A stretch of DNA of 49,084 nucleotides from Pseudonocardia nigra (GTDB lineage: Bacteria > Actinomycetota > Actinomycetes > Mycobacteriales > Pseudonocardiaceae): assembly GCF_019396355.1 (NCBI RefSeq), contig NZ_JAHKRK010000035.1, forward strand, positions 1 to 49,084. The letters run 5' to 3'. Every line of letters begins with the position of its first letter. Within the stretch, counting starts at the first letter, position 1. The notes under the pieces are model-generated. The model was not told the origin of the DNA and did no database searches. It worked only from the letters and a program-made list of their open reading frames with translations. The position numbers and the translations under genes are program-made. Below are positions 6,889 through 15,581 of the stretch, piece after piece.

Positions 6889-8687
6889 GTGGCGACCTCC
6901 TCGGTTCGCGACGTCCTCGACCGCGCCGTGTCGATGTGCAGCGCGGAGTTGACCAGTCCCAGATGGCTGAACGCCTGCGGGGTGTTGCCGAGCTGGCGGC
7001 GGGCGTGCGGGTCGTACTCCTCGGCGAGCAGCCCGAGGTCGTTGCGCAGCCCGAGCAGCCGCTGGAACAGCTCACGCGCCTCCCCCGTGCGACCGATGCC
7101 GTGCAGCGCGTCGACCATCCAGAACGAGCAGACCAGGAACGTGCCCTCGCCGCCGGGCAGCCCGTCCACCCCGCCGTCGGCGTCGGGCCGGTAGCGCAGC
7201 ACGAGGCCGTCCTCGCCCAGCTCGCGCCGGATCGCGTCGACCGTGCCGCGCACGCGCTCGTCCGACCACGGCAGGAACCCGACGGCCGGCATGAGCAGCA
7301 GCGCCGCGTCCAGGCCCTGAGAGCCGTAGAACTGGGTGAACGTGTTGCGGTCGGCGTCGTAGCCGCGCTCGCACACGTCGTCGTGGATCCGCGCGCGCAG
7401 CGCCCGCCAGCGCTGCACCGGCCCGTCCCGGCCGAACCGCTCAACGGCCTTCACCGCGCGGTCCAGCCCGGTCCAGGCCAGCACCTTGGAATGCACGAAG
7501 TGCCTGCGGGGCCCGCGCACCTCCCACAGCCCGTTGTCGGGATCCTCCCAGTGGCCCTCGAGGTAGTCGAGCAGCGCCCGCTGCAGGTCCCATGCGCTCT
7601 CGTTCGGGGCGATCCCGGCCTCGCGCGCCAGGTGCAGGCCGTCGAGCACCTCGCCCCAGACGTCGAGCTGGTACTGGTCGGCTGCGGCGTTGCCGACCCG
7701 TACGGGAGCGGAGCCCTCGTAGCCCGACAGCCCGTCCAGCGTGTACTCCAGCAGGCGCCGCTCGCCGTGCAGCCCGTACATGATCCGCAGGTTCATCGGC
7801 TCGGCCGCGACGGCGCGCAGCAGCCACTCCCGCCAGGCGCGCGCCTCGTCCTGGTAGCCGGTGGCCAGCAGCGCCTGCAGGGTGAGGGTGGCGTCGCGCA
7901 GCCAGCAGTAGCGGTAGTCCCAGTTGCGCGCGCCGCCGATCTCCTCGGGGAGCGATGTCGTCGCCGCCGCGACGATCCCGCCCGTCGGCGCGTAGGTGAG
8001 GCCCTTGAGCACCACCAGCGAGCTGCGCACGGCGTCCGCCCACTCGCCGTCGTAGGTGCAGCGGCCGATCCAGTCGGCCCAGAACGCCTCGCTGTCGCGC
8101 ACCGCCTGCGGACCGTCCACCGGGTGCGGGCGGGGCAGGTGGGACTCGGTGTGGGTGAGCACGAACGGCACCTCCTCCCCCGGCCCGACGGTGAACTCCG
8201 CCGAGACCGTGCCGTCCGCCACCGTGACGGGCGTCGGGCCCGCGAGCCACGCGGCGTCCGGGCCGGCGACGGCCGAGACGTCGCCGTCGATGTGCCGGAT
8301 CCACGGGACGACGTCGCCGTAGTCGAACCGAAGCCGCAGGTCCATCCGCATCGGCACCCGGCCCGACACGCCCTCGACGAGCCGCACGACGTCGGCGGCC
8401 TCCCCGCGGGGCGGCATCGCGTCGATGACCCGGACCGTGCCCTCCGGGGTCTCCCACTCGGTCTCCAGCACCAGTGACGACCCGCGGTAGCGCCGCCGGG
8501 CGCAGCGGCCGCCGGCGGCAGGGGCGAGCAGCCACCGGCCCGCACGCTCGTCGTGCAGCAGCGCGCCGAAGCAGGCCGGCGAGTCGAACCGCGGCAGGCA
8601 CAGCCAGTCGATCGATCCGTCGTTGCCGACAAGCGCCGCCGCCTGCAGGTCGCCGATCACCCCGTAGTCCTCGATGCGGCCCGCCAT
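6876..8687 (-). CDS. GH15 family glucoamylase/trehalase-like glycoside hydrolase
   Basis: This 603-residue protein opens with RIEDYGVIGDLQAAALVGND, the standard start of bacterial GH15 proteins. It carries the catalytic-acid region around residue 250 (GARNWDYRYCWLRDAT) and the second catalytic Glu region at about 555 (LLAEEYDPHARRQLGNTPQA). No signal peptide is visible, so it should act in the cytoplasm. GH15 members of this type hydrolyse alpha-glucosides; several actinobacterial ones are trehalases, so either trehalose or maltodextrin could be the substrate. I chose the ATG at 8687 for its GAGGGGAC ribosome site; a longer open frame continues upstream across the neighbouring plus-strand genes. 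Confidence 0.93.
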   Translation of the reverse strand: MAGRIEDYGVIGDLQAAALVGNDGSIDWLCLPRFDSPACFGALLHDERAGRWLLAPAAGGRCARRRYRGSSLVLETEWETPEGTVRVIDAMPPRGEAADVVRLVEGVSGRVPMRMDLRLRFDYGDVVPWIRHIDGDVSAVAGPDAAWLAGPTPVTVADGTVSAEFTVGPGEEVPFVLTHTESHLPRPHPVDGPQAVRDSEAFWADWIGRCTYDGEWADAVRSSLVVLKGLTYAPTGGIVAAATTSLPEEIGGARNWDYRYCWLRDATLTLQALLATGYQDEARAWREWLLRAVAAEPMNLRIMYGLHGERRLLEYTLDGLSGYEGSAPVRVGNAAADQYQLDVWGEVLDGLHLAREAGIAPNESAWDLQRALLDYLEGHWEDPDNGLWEVRGPRRHFVHSKVLAWTGLDRAVKAVERFGRDGPVQRWRALRARIHDDVCERGYDADRNTFTQFYGSQGLDAALLLMPAVGFLPWSDERVRGTVDAIRRELGEDGLVLRYRPDADGGVDGLPGGEGTFLVCSFWMVDALHGIGRTGEARELFQRLLGLRNDLGLLAEEYDPHARRQLGNTPQAFSHLGLVNSALHIDTARSRTSRTEEVATCAR

Positions 8688-8843
8688 CAGGTCCGTCCCC
8701 TCGTCGCCATGCCCGCGCCGTTCCCTGGTTTGCGCTCGTGCAAACGTTGCGCGGTCGTGACCCGAACGGGTCGGCGACTGGGTACCCAGGAGGCGCCGGG
8801 GTACCCCGCGGCCTGCTGATCCGACCCAGACCAGGAGGAACCC

Positions 8844-9314
8844 ATGCAGAGCAACAGCCGAGTCGTCGCCTCGTTCCCCGACTACGCAGGCGCGCAGTAC
8901 GCCGTCGACGCCCTCGCCGACCGGAAGTTCCCGGTGGACGGGCTCGCGATCGTCGGCGCCAACCTGCAGTCCTACGAGCAGATCACCGGACGCCGCGGCT
9001 ATGGTCGGGCCGCGCTCGAGGGCTTCCTGTCCGGCGCGGTCATCGGTGCGATCATCGGATGGCTGTTCGGGCTGTTCAGCTTCATCGACCCGCTCGTGTC
9101 CGCGTTCCTGCTCGCGTTGTGGGGCATCCTCATCGGCGGTGTGCTGGGCCTCGTCCTCGGCCTGATCGCCCACGCGCTGAGCGGCGGCCGCCGGGACTTC
9201 TCGTCCGTCGCCACGGTGCGGGCCGAGCGCTACGACGTGCTGGCCGCCGCCGAGATCGCCGACGAGGCCGAGCGCGCCATCGCCGAGCTGAAGGCCGCGC
9301 CCGCGCCGCACTGA
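8844..9314 (+). CDS. General stress protein 17M-like membrane protein
   Basis: This 156-residue protein has an N-terminal ferredoxin-like domain (VVASFPDYAGAQYAVDALADRKFPVDGLAIVG) of the general-stress-protein 17M-like (YflT) type. A Gly-rich hydrophobic hairpin follows at about 60-110 (GFLSGAVIGAIIGWLFGLF and LALWGILIGGVLGLVLGL) with a glycine-zipper pattern. The C-terminal tail (YDVLAAAEIADEAERAIAEL) repeats the fold's helix. Family members are stress-induced and their biochemical role is unknown. It has a good Shine-Dalgarno (AGGAGG, 8832-8837) and is divergent from the glucoamylase operon. Confidence 0.85.
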   Translation: MQSNSRVVASFPDYAGAQYAVDALADRKFPVDGLAIVGANLQSYEQITGRRGYGRAALEGFLSGAVIGAIIGWLFGLFSFIDPLVSAFLLALWGILIGGVLGLVLGLIAHALSGGRRDFSSVATVRAERYDVLAAAEIADEAERAIAELKAAPAPH

Positions 9315-9347
9315 CCCCGTCCCCACGACAACGAGGAGGAGCACCCC

Positions 9348-11477
9348 TTGCCGGGTCGACCCGCGACCGACGACCGTCACCGACCCGACCCCCCTCAGCC
9401 GCTTCCACGTCTGCTCGGCAGGGCACTGGTCATCGCCGTGGCCGCAGGGACGTTGGTCGCCGCGGTGCTGGTGGTACCGGCCGCCGGCGTGTCCCGCGTC
9501 GTGGCCGCGCCGCTCCCCGAGGGGGACGCCGCGGCCGGGGTGCCCGATCCGGCGGGCACGCCGCTCGCGAGCGTGATCACCGACGCGACCGGCGCCCCGA
9601 TCGCACGGCTGTACGACCAGTACCGGATCCCGACCGACGCCGGGGAGATCTCGGACGCGATGAAGGCCGCGGTCGTCGCGATCGAGGACCGGCGGTTCTT
9701 CGAGCACGGCGGGGTGGACTGGGCGGGCGTGGCGCGCGCGCTCGTCACGAACCTCGTCACGAGCGGCGCGCCGTTCGACGGCCAGGGCGCCTCCACCATC
9801 ACCATGAGTACGTCAAGAACCACCGGCTGTACGCGCTCGCCGACACCGAGCGGGAGCGCGAGGCCGCCGTCGCCGACACCCTGACCCGCAAGATCCGCGA
9901 CGTCCGCGTCGCGCTCGCGGTGGAGGAGCGGCTGATCAAGCCGCAGATCCTCGCCCGCTACCTCGACAGCGTCTACTTCGGACACGGCGTCTACGGGGTG
10001 GCCGCGGCGGCGCGCACCTACTTCGCCACCACCCCCGCCGAGCTGACGCTGCCCCAGGCCGCGCTGCTCGCGGGGATCGTCAAGGCGCCGTCGACCTACG
10101 ACCCGGTCACGGCGCCCGAGGCGGCACTCGCCCGGCGCGACCTCGTGCTCCAGGCGATGGCCGACGTCGGCTCGATCACCCCGGAGAGGCCGCGGCCGCC
10201 CGCGCCACCGGGCTCGGGATCGTCGAGCCGTTGCGCGAGGCCTCGGGCGGGTGCGTGGCGGCGGCCCCGGACACCGCGTTCTTCTGCCGCTACGTCCTCG
10301 ACCACCTCGCCGAGCACGGGCTCACCGCCGAGGAGCTGCGGACCGGCGGCTACACCGTCCGCACGACGCTGGACCCGCACGCAACGGAGGCGGCCGCGCG
10401 CGCCGCCGCCGAGCAGGCGCCGGTGGAGGCGACCGAGGGGATCGCCAACGCCGTGGCCGTCGTGCAGCCCGGGCGGGAGCGCCACCGGGTGCTCGCCCTC
10501 GCGGCGAACCGGGAGCTCGGCCCGGACGCGGCGGCCGGCCAGACCGCCTACCCGCTTCCGACCGCGCCCGTGCCGCACGGGGCGGGGTCGATCTACAAGA
10601 TCTTCACCGCGGCCGCGGCGATGGAGCGCGGACTGGGCATCCGCAGCGAGGTGCCCGCGCCGGAGCGCTACACCTCGGACGTCTTCCGGGACGGGACGGA
10701 CCCCTACACCGTCACCGGCGACAGCGGCGCCCCGGAGGACGTCACGCTCACCGAGGCGCTCGCGTACTCCCCCAACACCACCTCGTCGCGATCCTCGACG
10801 AGATCGGCTCCGTCGACCCTGCCGTCGACATGGCCCACCGACTGGGCCTGCGGGAGAGCCTGCAGGTGCCGAACAGCAGCGGGCGCCCCGTCGGCGAGGC
10901 CGTGCGGGCCGAGGAGCGCGCGTCGTTCACGCTCGGTCCGGTGCCCACGATCCCGCTGGAGCTGGCGAACGTCGCCGCCACCATCGTCAGCGGGGGCGTC
11001 TGGTGCCCGCCCACGCCGATCGAGTCGATCACCAACGCCGCCGGGAACCCCGTCCCGCTCGACGAGGCGCCGTGCGAGCAGGCCGTGCCGGAGGACCTCG
11101 CCGACAGCCTCGCGATCGCGCTGTCGCAGGACCACACGATCGGCACCGCGTCCGACGCCGCCGACGCGGCCGACTGGGAGCGGCCGATGATCGGCAAGAC
11201 CGGAACGACCCAGCGGCACCTGTCCGCCGGCTTCGTCGGCGCCACCCCGCAGCTCGCGGGCGCCGTGCTGACCTGGTCGGACGCCAGCCCGCCCCGTCCG
11301 GTCTGCGCGGGCGACCCGCCGCGGCTCTGCTCCGAGGGCACCCTCTACGGCGGCACGGTGCCCGCGCAGACGTGGTTCGCCACGATGCAGCCGCTGCACG
11401 ACGGCCTCCCCGCGGAGGAGCTGCCGGACGCGACGGAGCCGTACCTGCGCGGCGAGATCACCGACCCGGCGGGCTGA
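9348..11477 (+). pseudogene. Class A penicillin-binding protein, three frameshifts
   Basis: The full protein (about 710 residues) can be read across three frames. It has a TM segment at about 25-47 and a GT51 transglycosylase region (AIEDRRFFEHGGVDWAGVAR, QGASTITM). A transpeptidase domain follows with SIYK (SxxK), SPN (SxN) and IGKTGTTQ (KTG). Breaks are single missing bases: at about 9807 (ATGAGTAC for ATGCAGTAC), at about 10187 (GAGAGG for GAGGAGG) and at about 10782 (ACCTCG for ACCTTCG). Between breaks the coding sequence is intact and all catalytic motifs remain. So this is either a very young pseudogene or an assembly artefact. If intact, it would polymerise and cross-link peptidoglycan at the membrane. 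Confidence 0.85.
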
Positions 11478-11529
11478 CCGGGTCCGGCGCGCGCCCCCCG
11501 GTTTGGCCGATGCCCCCCGATTCGGCCGA

Positions 11530-11551
11530 TGCCCCCCGTCGACGGGGGGCA
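11530..11551. terminator. Perfect 22-bp palindrome downstream of the PBP gene
   Basis: A perfect palindrome is formed by TGCCCCCC and GGGGGGCA around GTCGAC. It is preceded by two copies of GGCCGATGCCCCCCG (near 11505 and 11524). It sits between the PBP stop and the next start at 11569, so it could be a terminator or an operator. Confidence 0.45.
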
Positions 11552-11568
11552 CCCGCCACGACGGGGGC

Positions 11569-12025
11569 ATGAGGGGCCCGGGCTCGACGCATCCGGGCTC
11601 GTCCCTGCTCTACCGGCTCGGCCTCGGCGCCCTGCTCGGCGGCCGGCTGGTGCTGCTCACCTGCGTCGGACGTCGCAGCGGCCTGCCCCGCCAGGTCGTG
11701 CTGGAGGTCGTGGGCCGCGACGGCGACACCGTGTTCATCGCCTCGGGGTACGGCGCGCGGTCCCAGTGGTTCCGCAACATCAGCGCCGACCCGCGGGGTG
11801 CGGTTCCAGGTCGGCGCGCGCCGCCGCCGCGGCCTCGTCCGCCCGTTGCCGCCGGAGGAGTCGGGGCGCCGGCTCGCGGAGTACGCGCGGGCGCACCCGC
11901 GGGCGGCCGCGATGCTGATGCGCACGATCGGCCAGGACGCCGACGGCTCCGCCGCCGCCTACCCCCGCATCGGGGCCGACCCGGAGCGCGGGGTACCCAT
12001 CGTCGCGCTGGTACCCGAGGCGTAG
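11569..12025 (+). pseudogene. F420/deazaflavin-dependent nitroreductase (Ddn-like), frameshifted
   Basis: The first frame gives LYRLGLGALLGGRLVLLTCVGRRSGLPRQVVLEVV...GARSQWFRNISADPR, the typical core of the deazaflavin-dependent nitroreductase (DUF385) family. After 11797 the reading continues in another frame as VRFQVGARRRRGLVRPLPPE to a stop at 12025. The break is one extra G in a GGGG run (CGCGGGGTGCGG for CGCGGGTGCGG), so a homopolymer error is as likely as a mutation. Intact members (about 150 residues) bind F420 and reduce quinones or other acceptors. Confidence 0.8.
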
Positions 12026-12046
12026 CTTCGACCACCCCGCGCCTGC

Positions 12047-12095
12047 CAGGAAAGCCACGTTCCTGTCATTGAACGTCAGGAACGTGGCTTTCCTG
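12047..12095. terminator. Perfect 19-bp stem hairpin between convergent genes
   Basis: Arms CAGGAAAGCCACGTTCCTG (12047-12065) and its exact complement (12077-12095) flank an 11-base loop. It overlaps the last codons of the minus-strand nucleotidyltransferase gene and lies 22 bp after the plus-strand nitroreductase stop. That position suits a bidirectional terminator. The perfect stem is stronger than usual. Confidence 0.6.
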
Positions 12096-13151
12096 ACACT
12101 TCGGCGGGCTCATACCGCGCGGCGACGGCCCGCGCCGCGCCAGGATCGCGTCCGCGGCGGCCTGCACGTCGGGCAGCGCCGCCAGCACCTGCTCGCGCCG
12201 GTGCAGCAGGCCCGCGGTGTCGTGCAGCCCGAGGAGCTCGGCGACCGCGTCCCGGAACTCGGCGGCAGCGGTGCTTCGCAGCGGCTCCGGCGCGTCGGCA
12301 GCCAGGATCTGCCGGCAGCGCGCTGCGGTGGCCACGATCCAGAAGACGGCCTCGCGGTGGTCCCCGTCGGCCACGAGCATGCGGCTTCCGTCCACGGCGA
12401 TCGGCCGGGCCTCCGCCGTGATGTCGCCGGAGAAGGAGAACCGGGTGCGCGCCACGGGGACCGTCCGGTCGAACAGCGCCGCGAGCGCGTCCAGCCGGCG
12501 CGCCACGGCCGACGCGTCCACGTCGGCGCACCCGAGCAGCTCCAGCAGGAGCCGGTACACGCCGGGCAGCCCGTACGCGTCCAGCACGTCGCGAGCGGCG
12601 TGGTAGCGCAGCCGCACCGTCGGGTGGCGCAGGTCGGCCACCAGCACCACGTGCGTGAGCAGGCTGCTCGGGAACATCCACGCCAGGACCTGCTCGTGCC
12701 ACGGCGCCTGCGGGTCGAGCGCGGCGAGCCGCCCGGACAGCGTGTCGACGACGGCGGCGCACCGCCGCCGCACCACGGCCGGGTCGGCATGGATCGGCGC
12801 GACGGCGGCGTGCAGGGCCCGCAGCCGCCCGGTGGGGTCGGCGACGACCTGGTCGGTGGCGAAGCTCGGCGCCGTCACCCAGGACGCCGCCACCGCGTCC
12901 GCGTCCCCGAGCGCGTCCTCGGCCACGGTGGAGACGTCGAGCAGCGCGCCGCGGTGACGGAACTTGCCCGGTGCCGGTATCGCATCCGCGACGACCAGCC
13001 GCACGTCCACGTCCGACCACGGCGGCAGCGGCTCCGAGCCGCCGCGCCAGACCGCGGAACCGCTGAAGAACGCGCCACGGAACCAGGACTCATCGGCCGC
13101 GTGCCGCGCCACCCAGTCCCGCGCCGCGGCGCGGCCGTCCTCGACGAGCAT
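12066..13151 (-). CDS. Nucleotidyltransferase-fold protein
   Basis: This 361-residue protein has an N-terminal Pol-beta-type nucleotidyltransferase motif: 'FFSGSAVWRGGSEPLPPWSD' with the GS...W pattern and the acidic pair in SDVDVRLVV at about 46-54. The rest is helical (SSLLTHVVLVADLRHPTVRLRY), as in aminoglycoside-adenylyltransferase-like proteins. The substrate is unknown. It starts three bases after the prs stop, so it is the last gene of the idi-prs operon. Its final residues are encoded inside a perfect hairpin, so the tail after GPSPRGMSPP may have been acquired from that element. Confidence 0.75.
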   Translation of the reverse strand: MLVEDGRAAARDWVARHAADESWFRGAFFSGSAVWRGGSEPLPPWSDVDVRLVVADAIPAPGKFRHRGALLDVSTVAEDALGDADAVAASWVTAPSFATDQVVADPTGRLRALHAAVAPIHADPAVVRRRCAAVVDTLSGRLAALDPQAPWHEQVLAWMFPSSLLTHVVLVADLRHPTVRLRYHAARDVLDAYGLPGVYRLLLELLGCADVDASAVARRLDALAALFDRTVPVARTRFSFSGDITAEARPIAVDGSRMLVADGDHREAVFWIVATAARCRQILAADAPEPLRSTAAAEFRDAVAELLGLHDTAGLLHRREQVLAALPDVQAAADAILARRGPSPRGMSPPKCQESHVPDVQ

Positions 13152-13154
13152 CTC

Positions 13155-14099
13155 CTAGTGCGCGTCGAAGAGCACGCTCACCGACTCGCCGTTGTGGATG
13201 GGGCGCACGGCCTCGGCCAGCGCCGGCGCGACCGACAGCACGGTGAGCTTCGCGGCGCTCGCGGCTTCGGGCACCGGGACGGTGTTGGTGCAGACGATCT
13301 CGGTGACCGCGTCGCGCTCCCCGATCCGCGCCAGTGCTCCGGCCGTGAACAGGCCGTGCGTGCAGGCGACCCGCACCGACGCCACGTCGTGCTCGGCGAG
13401 CCGGTCGAGCAGCTCCAGGATGGTGCTGCCGCGGGCGATCTCGTCGTCGAGCACCACGACGTCGCGGCCGCGGACGTCGCCGATGATCGAGCTGATGACG
13501 ACCTTGTCGTCGGCCAGCCGCTCCTTCGCGGCGGCCGCGACGGGCCGCCCGAGCAGCCGCGCGAACCGGGACGCCTCCTTCGCGTTGCCCAGGTCGGGCG
13601 ACACGACGACGGAGTTGGACAGGTCGCTCGCTTGGAAGTGCGCGGCCAGCTCGTGCAGCGCGTGCAGGTGGTCGACCGGAACGCCGAAGAAGCCGTGCAC
13701 CTGCGGCGAGTGCAGCGTCATCGTCAGCACGCGGTCGGCCCCGGCGGTCTGCATCAGGTCGGCCATCAGCCGGGCGCCGATCGAGATGCGCGGGGCGTCC
13801 TTCTTGTCCGAGCGCGCGTAGGCGAAGTGCGGCATCACCACCGTGATCCGCGCGGCCGACGCGCCCCGGGCGGCGTCGAGCATCAGCAGCAGCTCGACGA
13901 GGTTCTCCTGCACCGGCGGCACGAGCGGCTGCACGACGAAGACGTCGCGCTCGCGGCAGTTGGCCTGCAACTGCACCTCGAGGCAGTCGTTGGCGAACCG
14001 CGTGGTGCGCGAGGGCGCCAGCGGCACGTCGAGGTGGTGGCAGATGGCAGCGGCCAACTCCGGGTGGGCCGAACCACTGAAGATCGTGATGTCGCGCAT
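13155..14099 (-). CDS. prs: Ribose-phosphate pyrophosphokinase, divergent copy
   Basis: This 314-residue protein matches PRPP synthetase along its length: FSGSAHPELA at the start, the ATP flexible-loop motif FAYARSDKKDAPR, SPDLGNAKEASRFA, and a C-terminal PRPP-binding loop. The reaction is ribose 5-phosphate + ATP to PRPP + AMP. The PRPP loop reads VVVLDDEIARGST rather than the usual VDDMIDTGGT, so this is a divergent paralogue, probably additional to the housekeeping enzyme. It follows idi by 37 bp and precedes the nucleotidyltransferase by 3 bp. Confidence 0.85.
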   Translation of the reverse strand: MRDITIFSGSAHPELAAAICHHLDVPLAPSRTTRFANDCLEVQLQANCRERDVFVVQPLVPPVQENLVELLLMLDAARGASAARITVVMPHFAYARSDKKDAPRISIGARLMADLMQTAGADRVLTMTLHSPQVHGFFGVPVDHLHALHELAAHFQASDLSNSVVVSPDLGNAKEASRFARLLGRPVAAAAKERLADDKVVISSIIGDVRGRDVVVLDDEIARGSTILELLDRLAEHDVASVRVACTHGLFTAGALARIGERDAVTEIVCTNTVPVPEAASAAKLTVLSVAPALAEAVRPIHNGESVSVLFDAH

Positions 14100-14136
14100 C
14101 GCGCCCCCTTCGGCACCACCCTTCCAGGCGCGCCGA

Positions 14137-14733
14137 TCAGGCCGGTCGCCGCCCCCAGGCGTCGCGCCGGGCGTCGAGCAGCGGGGCCTGGAGCCGGGCC
14201 CACGGGGACAGGTCGTCGTCGAGGCGCGCCGCGGCGAGAAACGCCTCCCAGCTCCACCACTCGACCGAGTCGACCTCGTCGGGCCGCGGGCGCGGCTCTC
14301 CCACCAGCGTGCAGACGTACACCGGGCACAGCTCGTTCTCCTCGACCCCGCCCGCCGAGGCGCGGTAGGCGAAGTCGGGCAGCACGAGCCGCAGGTCGAC
14401 CGCCCCCAGGCCGAGCTCGTCGACGAGCCGCCGCCGGATCGCGTCCTCCATCGGCTCGCCCGGCGCGGGGTGCCCGCAGCAGGTGTTGGTGCGGACACCC
14501 GGGAACGTGCGCTTGTCCCGGGCCCGCCGCGTCACCAGGAGCCGGCCCGCGCGGTCGAAGCCGTAGCAGGAGAACGCGAGATGACGCGGCGTCGACGCGC
14601 CGTGCACGGCGGCCTTGTCCGCCACGCCGATCGGGCGCCCGTCGTCGTCGAGGAGCACGACCTGCTCGGGCGGGGCGGGGGTTCCGGCGGATACGTCGGC
14701 CACCTCCTCACTGTGACCGATGCCCGCCGGCAC
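14137..14733 (-). CDS. idi: Isopentenyl-diphosphate delta-isomerase, type I
   Basis: This 198-residue Nudix-fold enzyme interconverts IPP and DMAPP. The active-site segment NTCCGHP (Cys and His) lies at about 84-90. The Nudix-like helix RRRLVDELGLG and the downstream ENELCPVYVC acidic metal site are all present. The substrate-side PGVRTNTCCGHP block is canonical. It is the first gene of a three-gene operon with prs and the nucleotidyltransferase and is divergent from the DUF899 gene, with both promoters in an 80-bp gap. Confidence 0.95.
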   Translation of the reverse strand: MPAGIGHSEEVADVSAGTPAPPEQVVLLDDDGRPIGVADKAAVHGASTPRHLAFSCYGFDRAGRLLVTRRARDKRTFPGVRTNTCCGHPAPGEPMEDAIRRRLVDELGLGAVDLRLVLPDFAYRASAGGVEENELCPVYVCTLVGEPRPRPDEVDSVEWWSWEAFLAAARLDDDLSPWARLQAPLLDARRDAWGRRPA

Positions 14734-14813
14734 CGCGCGTCGAGGACCACCGATGAGTTGTCGGCCCCGCTCCAGTCATACCTCGGAGGAGATGTCGACC
14801 TGAGGAGCGAGAG

Positions 14814-15560
14814 ATGACCCTGCCCGACATCGTGGCCCGCGACGAGTGGCTTGCCGCGCGGCGCACGCTGCTGGCCGAGGAGAAGGAGCTGACCCGACGG
14901 CGCGACGCGCTCAACGCTCGGCGGCGCAACCTGCCGATGGTGCGGGTCGACAAGGAGTACGTCTTCACGGGCCCGGACGGCCCGGCGACCCTGCTCGACC
15001 TCTTCGACGGCCGGTCGCAGCTCATCGTCGGGCACTTCATGTTCCACCCGGACTGGGACGCAGGCTGTCCCAGCTGCTCGGCGGGTGCGGACGAGATGTC
15101 CGACGGGCTGCTGCGGCACCTGCACAGCCGCGACACCACGCTGGTGCAGGTGTCGCGGGCGCCGATCGCGAAGATCGAGGCGTACAAGGCGAGCAAGGGC
15201 TGGACCTTCCCCTGGTACTCCTCGTACGGCAGCGACTTCAACTTCGACTTCCACGTCACCCTCGACGAGTCCGTTACCCCGGTCTCGTACAACTACCGTG
15301 ACCCGGCCGAGCACGAGCGGGCCGGCACGGCGTACTACGTCGAGGGCACACCGCCGATCGAGGCGCCGGGCACGAGCTGCTTCCTGCGGGTCGGCGACGA
15401 GATCTTCCACACGTACTCGATGTACGCGCGCGGGGCCGAGTCGCTCGGCGGCTCCTACTACTTCCTCGACCTCACCGCGCTCGGCCGGCAGGAGGACTGG
15501 GAGGAGCCGAAGGGGCGGGCCGCGTCCGTCCGGGGCGCGGTGCCGGACTTCGCGGACTGA
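14814..15560 (+). CDS. DUF899 family thioredoxin-fold protein
   Basis: This 248-residue protein has the DUF899 layout: an N-terminal helix (LPDIVARDEWLAARRTLLAEEK), then a thioredoxin-like core with FMFHPDWDAGCPSCSAGADEM. It carries a CPSC pair at the position of a redox motif, then VQVSRAPIAKIEAYKASKGW and a C-terminal TYSMYARGAESLGGSY. Members are thought to be thiol-dependent oxidoreductases, but no reaction is established. The start has GGAGCGAGAG just upstream. It is divergent from idi. Confidence 0.9.
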   Translation: MTLPDIVARDEWLAARRTLLAEEKELTRRRDALNARRRNLPMVRVDKEYVFTGPDGPATLLDLFDGRSQLIVGHFMFHPDWDAGCPSCSAGADEMSDGLLRHLHSRDTTLVQVSRAPIAKIEAYKASKGWTFPWYSSYGSDFNFDFHVTLDESVTPVSYNYRDPAEHERAGTAYYVEGTPPIEAPGTSCFLRVGDEIFHTYSMYARGAESLGGSYYFLDLTALGRQEDWEEPKGRAASVRGAVPDFAD

Positions 15561-15581
15561 ACCGGGCGGGCGGGCCGTGCG

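Noticed and set aside
6876..9707. Long N-terminal extension of the glucoamylase
   Set aside because: The extra 340 codons run antisense through the stress-protein and PBP genes and have no family resemblance; GH15 proteins start at MAGRIEDYG.
8474..11572. A 1032-residue plus-strand protein
   Set aside because: Only the stretch from about 9807 to 10187 is real, as the second frame of the broken PBP. The rest is low-complexity Arg/Pro/Ala shadow sequence.
12069..14756. Plus-strand 895-residue gene across prs and idi
   Set aside because: It is an antisense open frame caused by high GC; prs and idi on the minus strand have all their active-site motifs.
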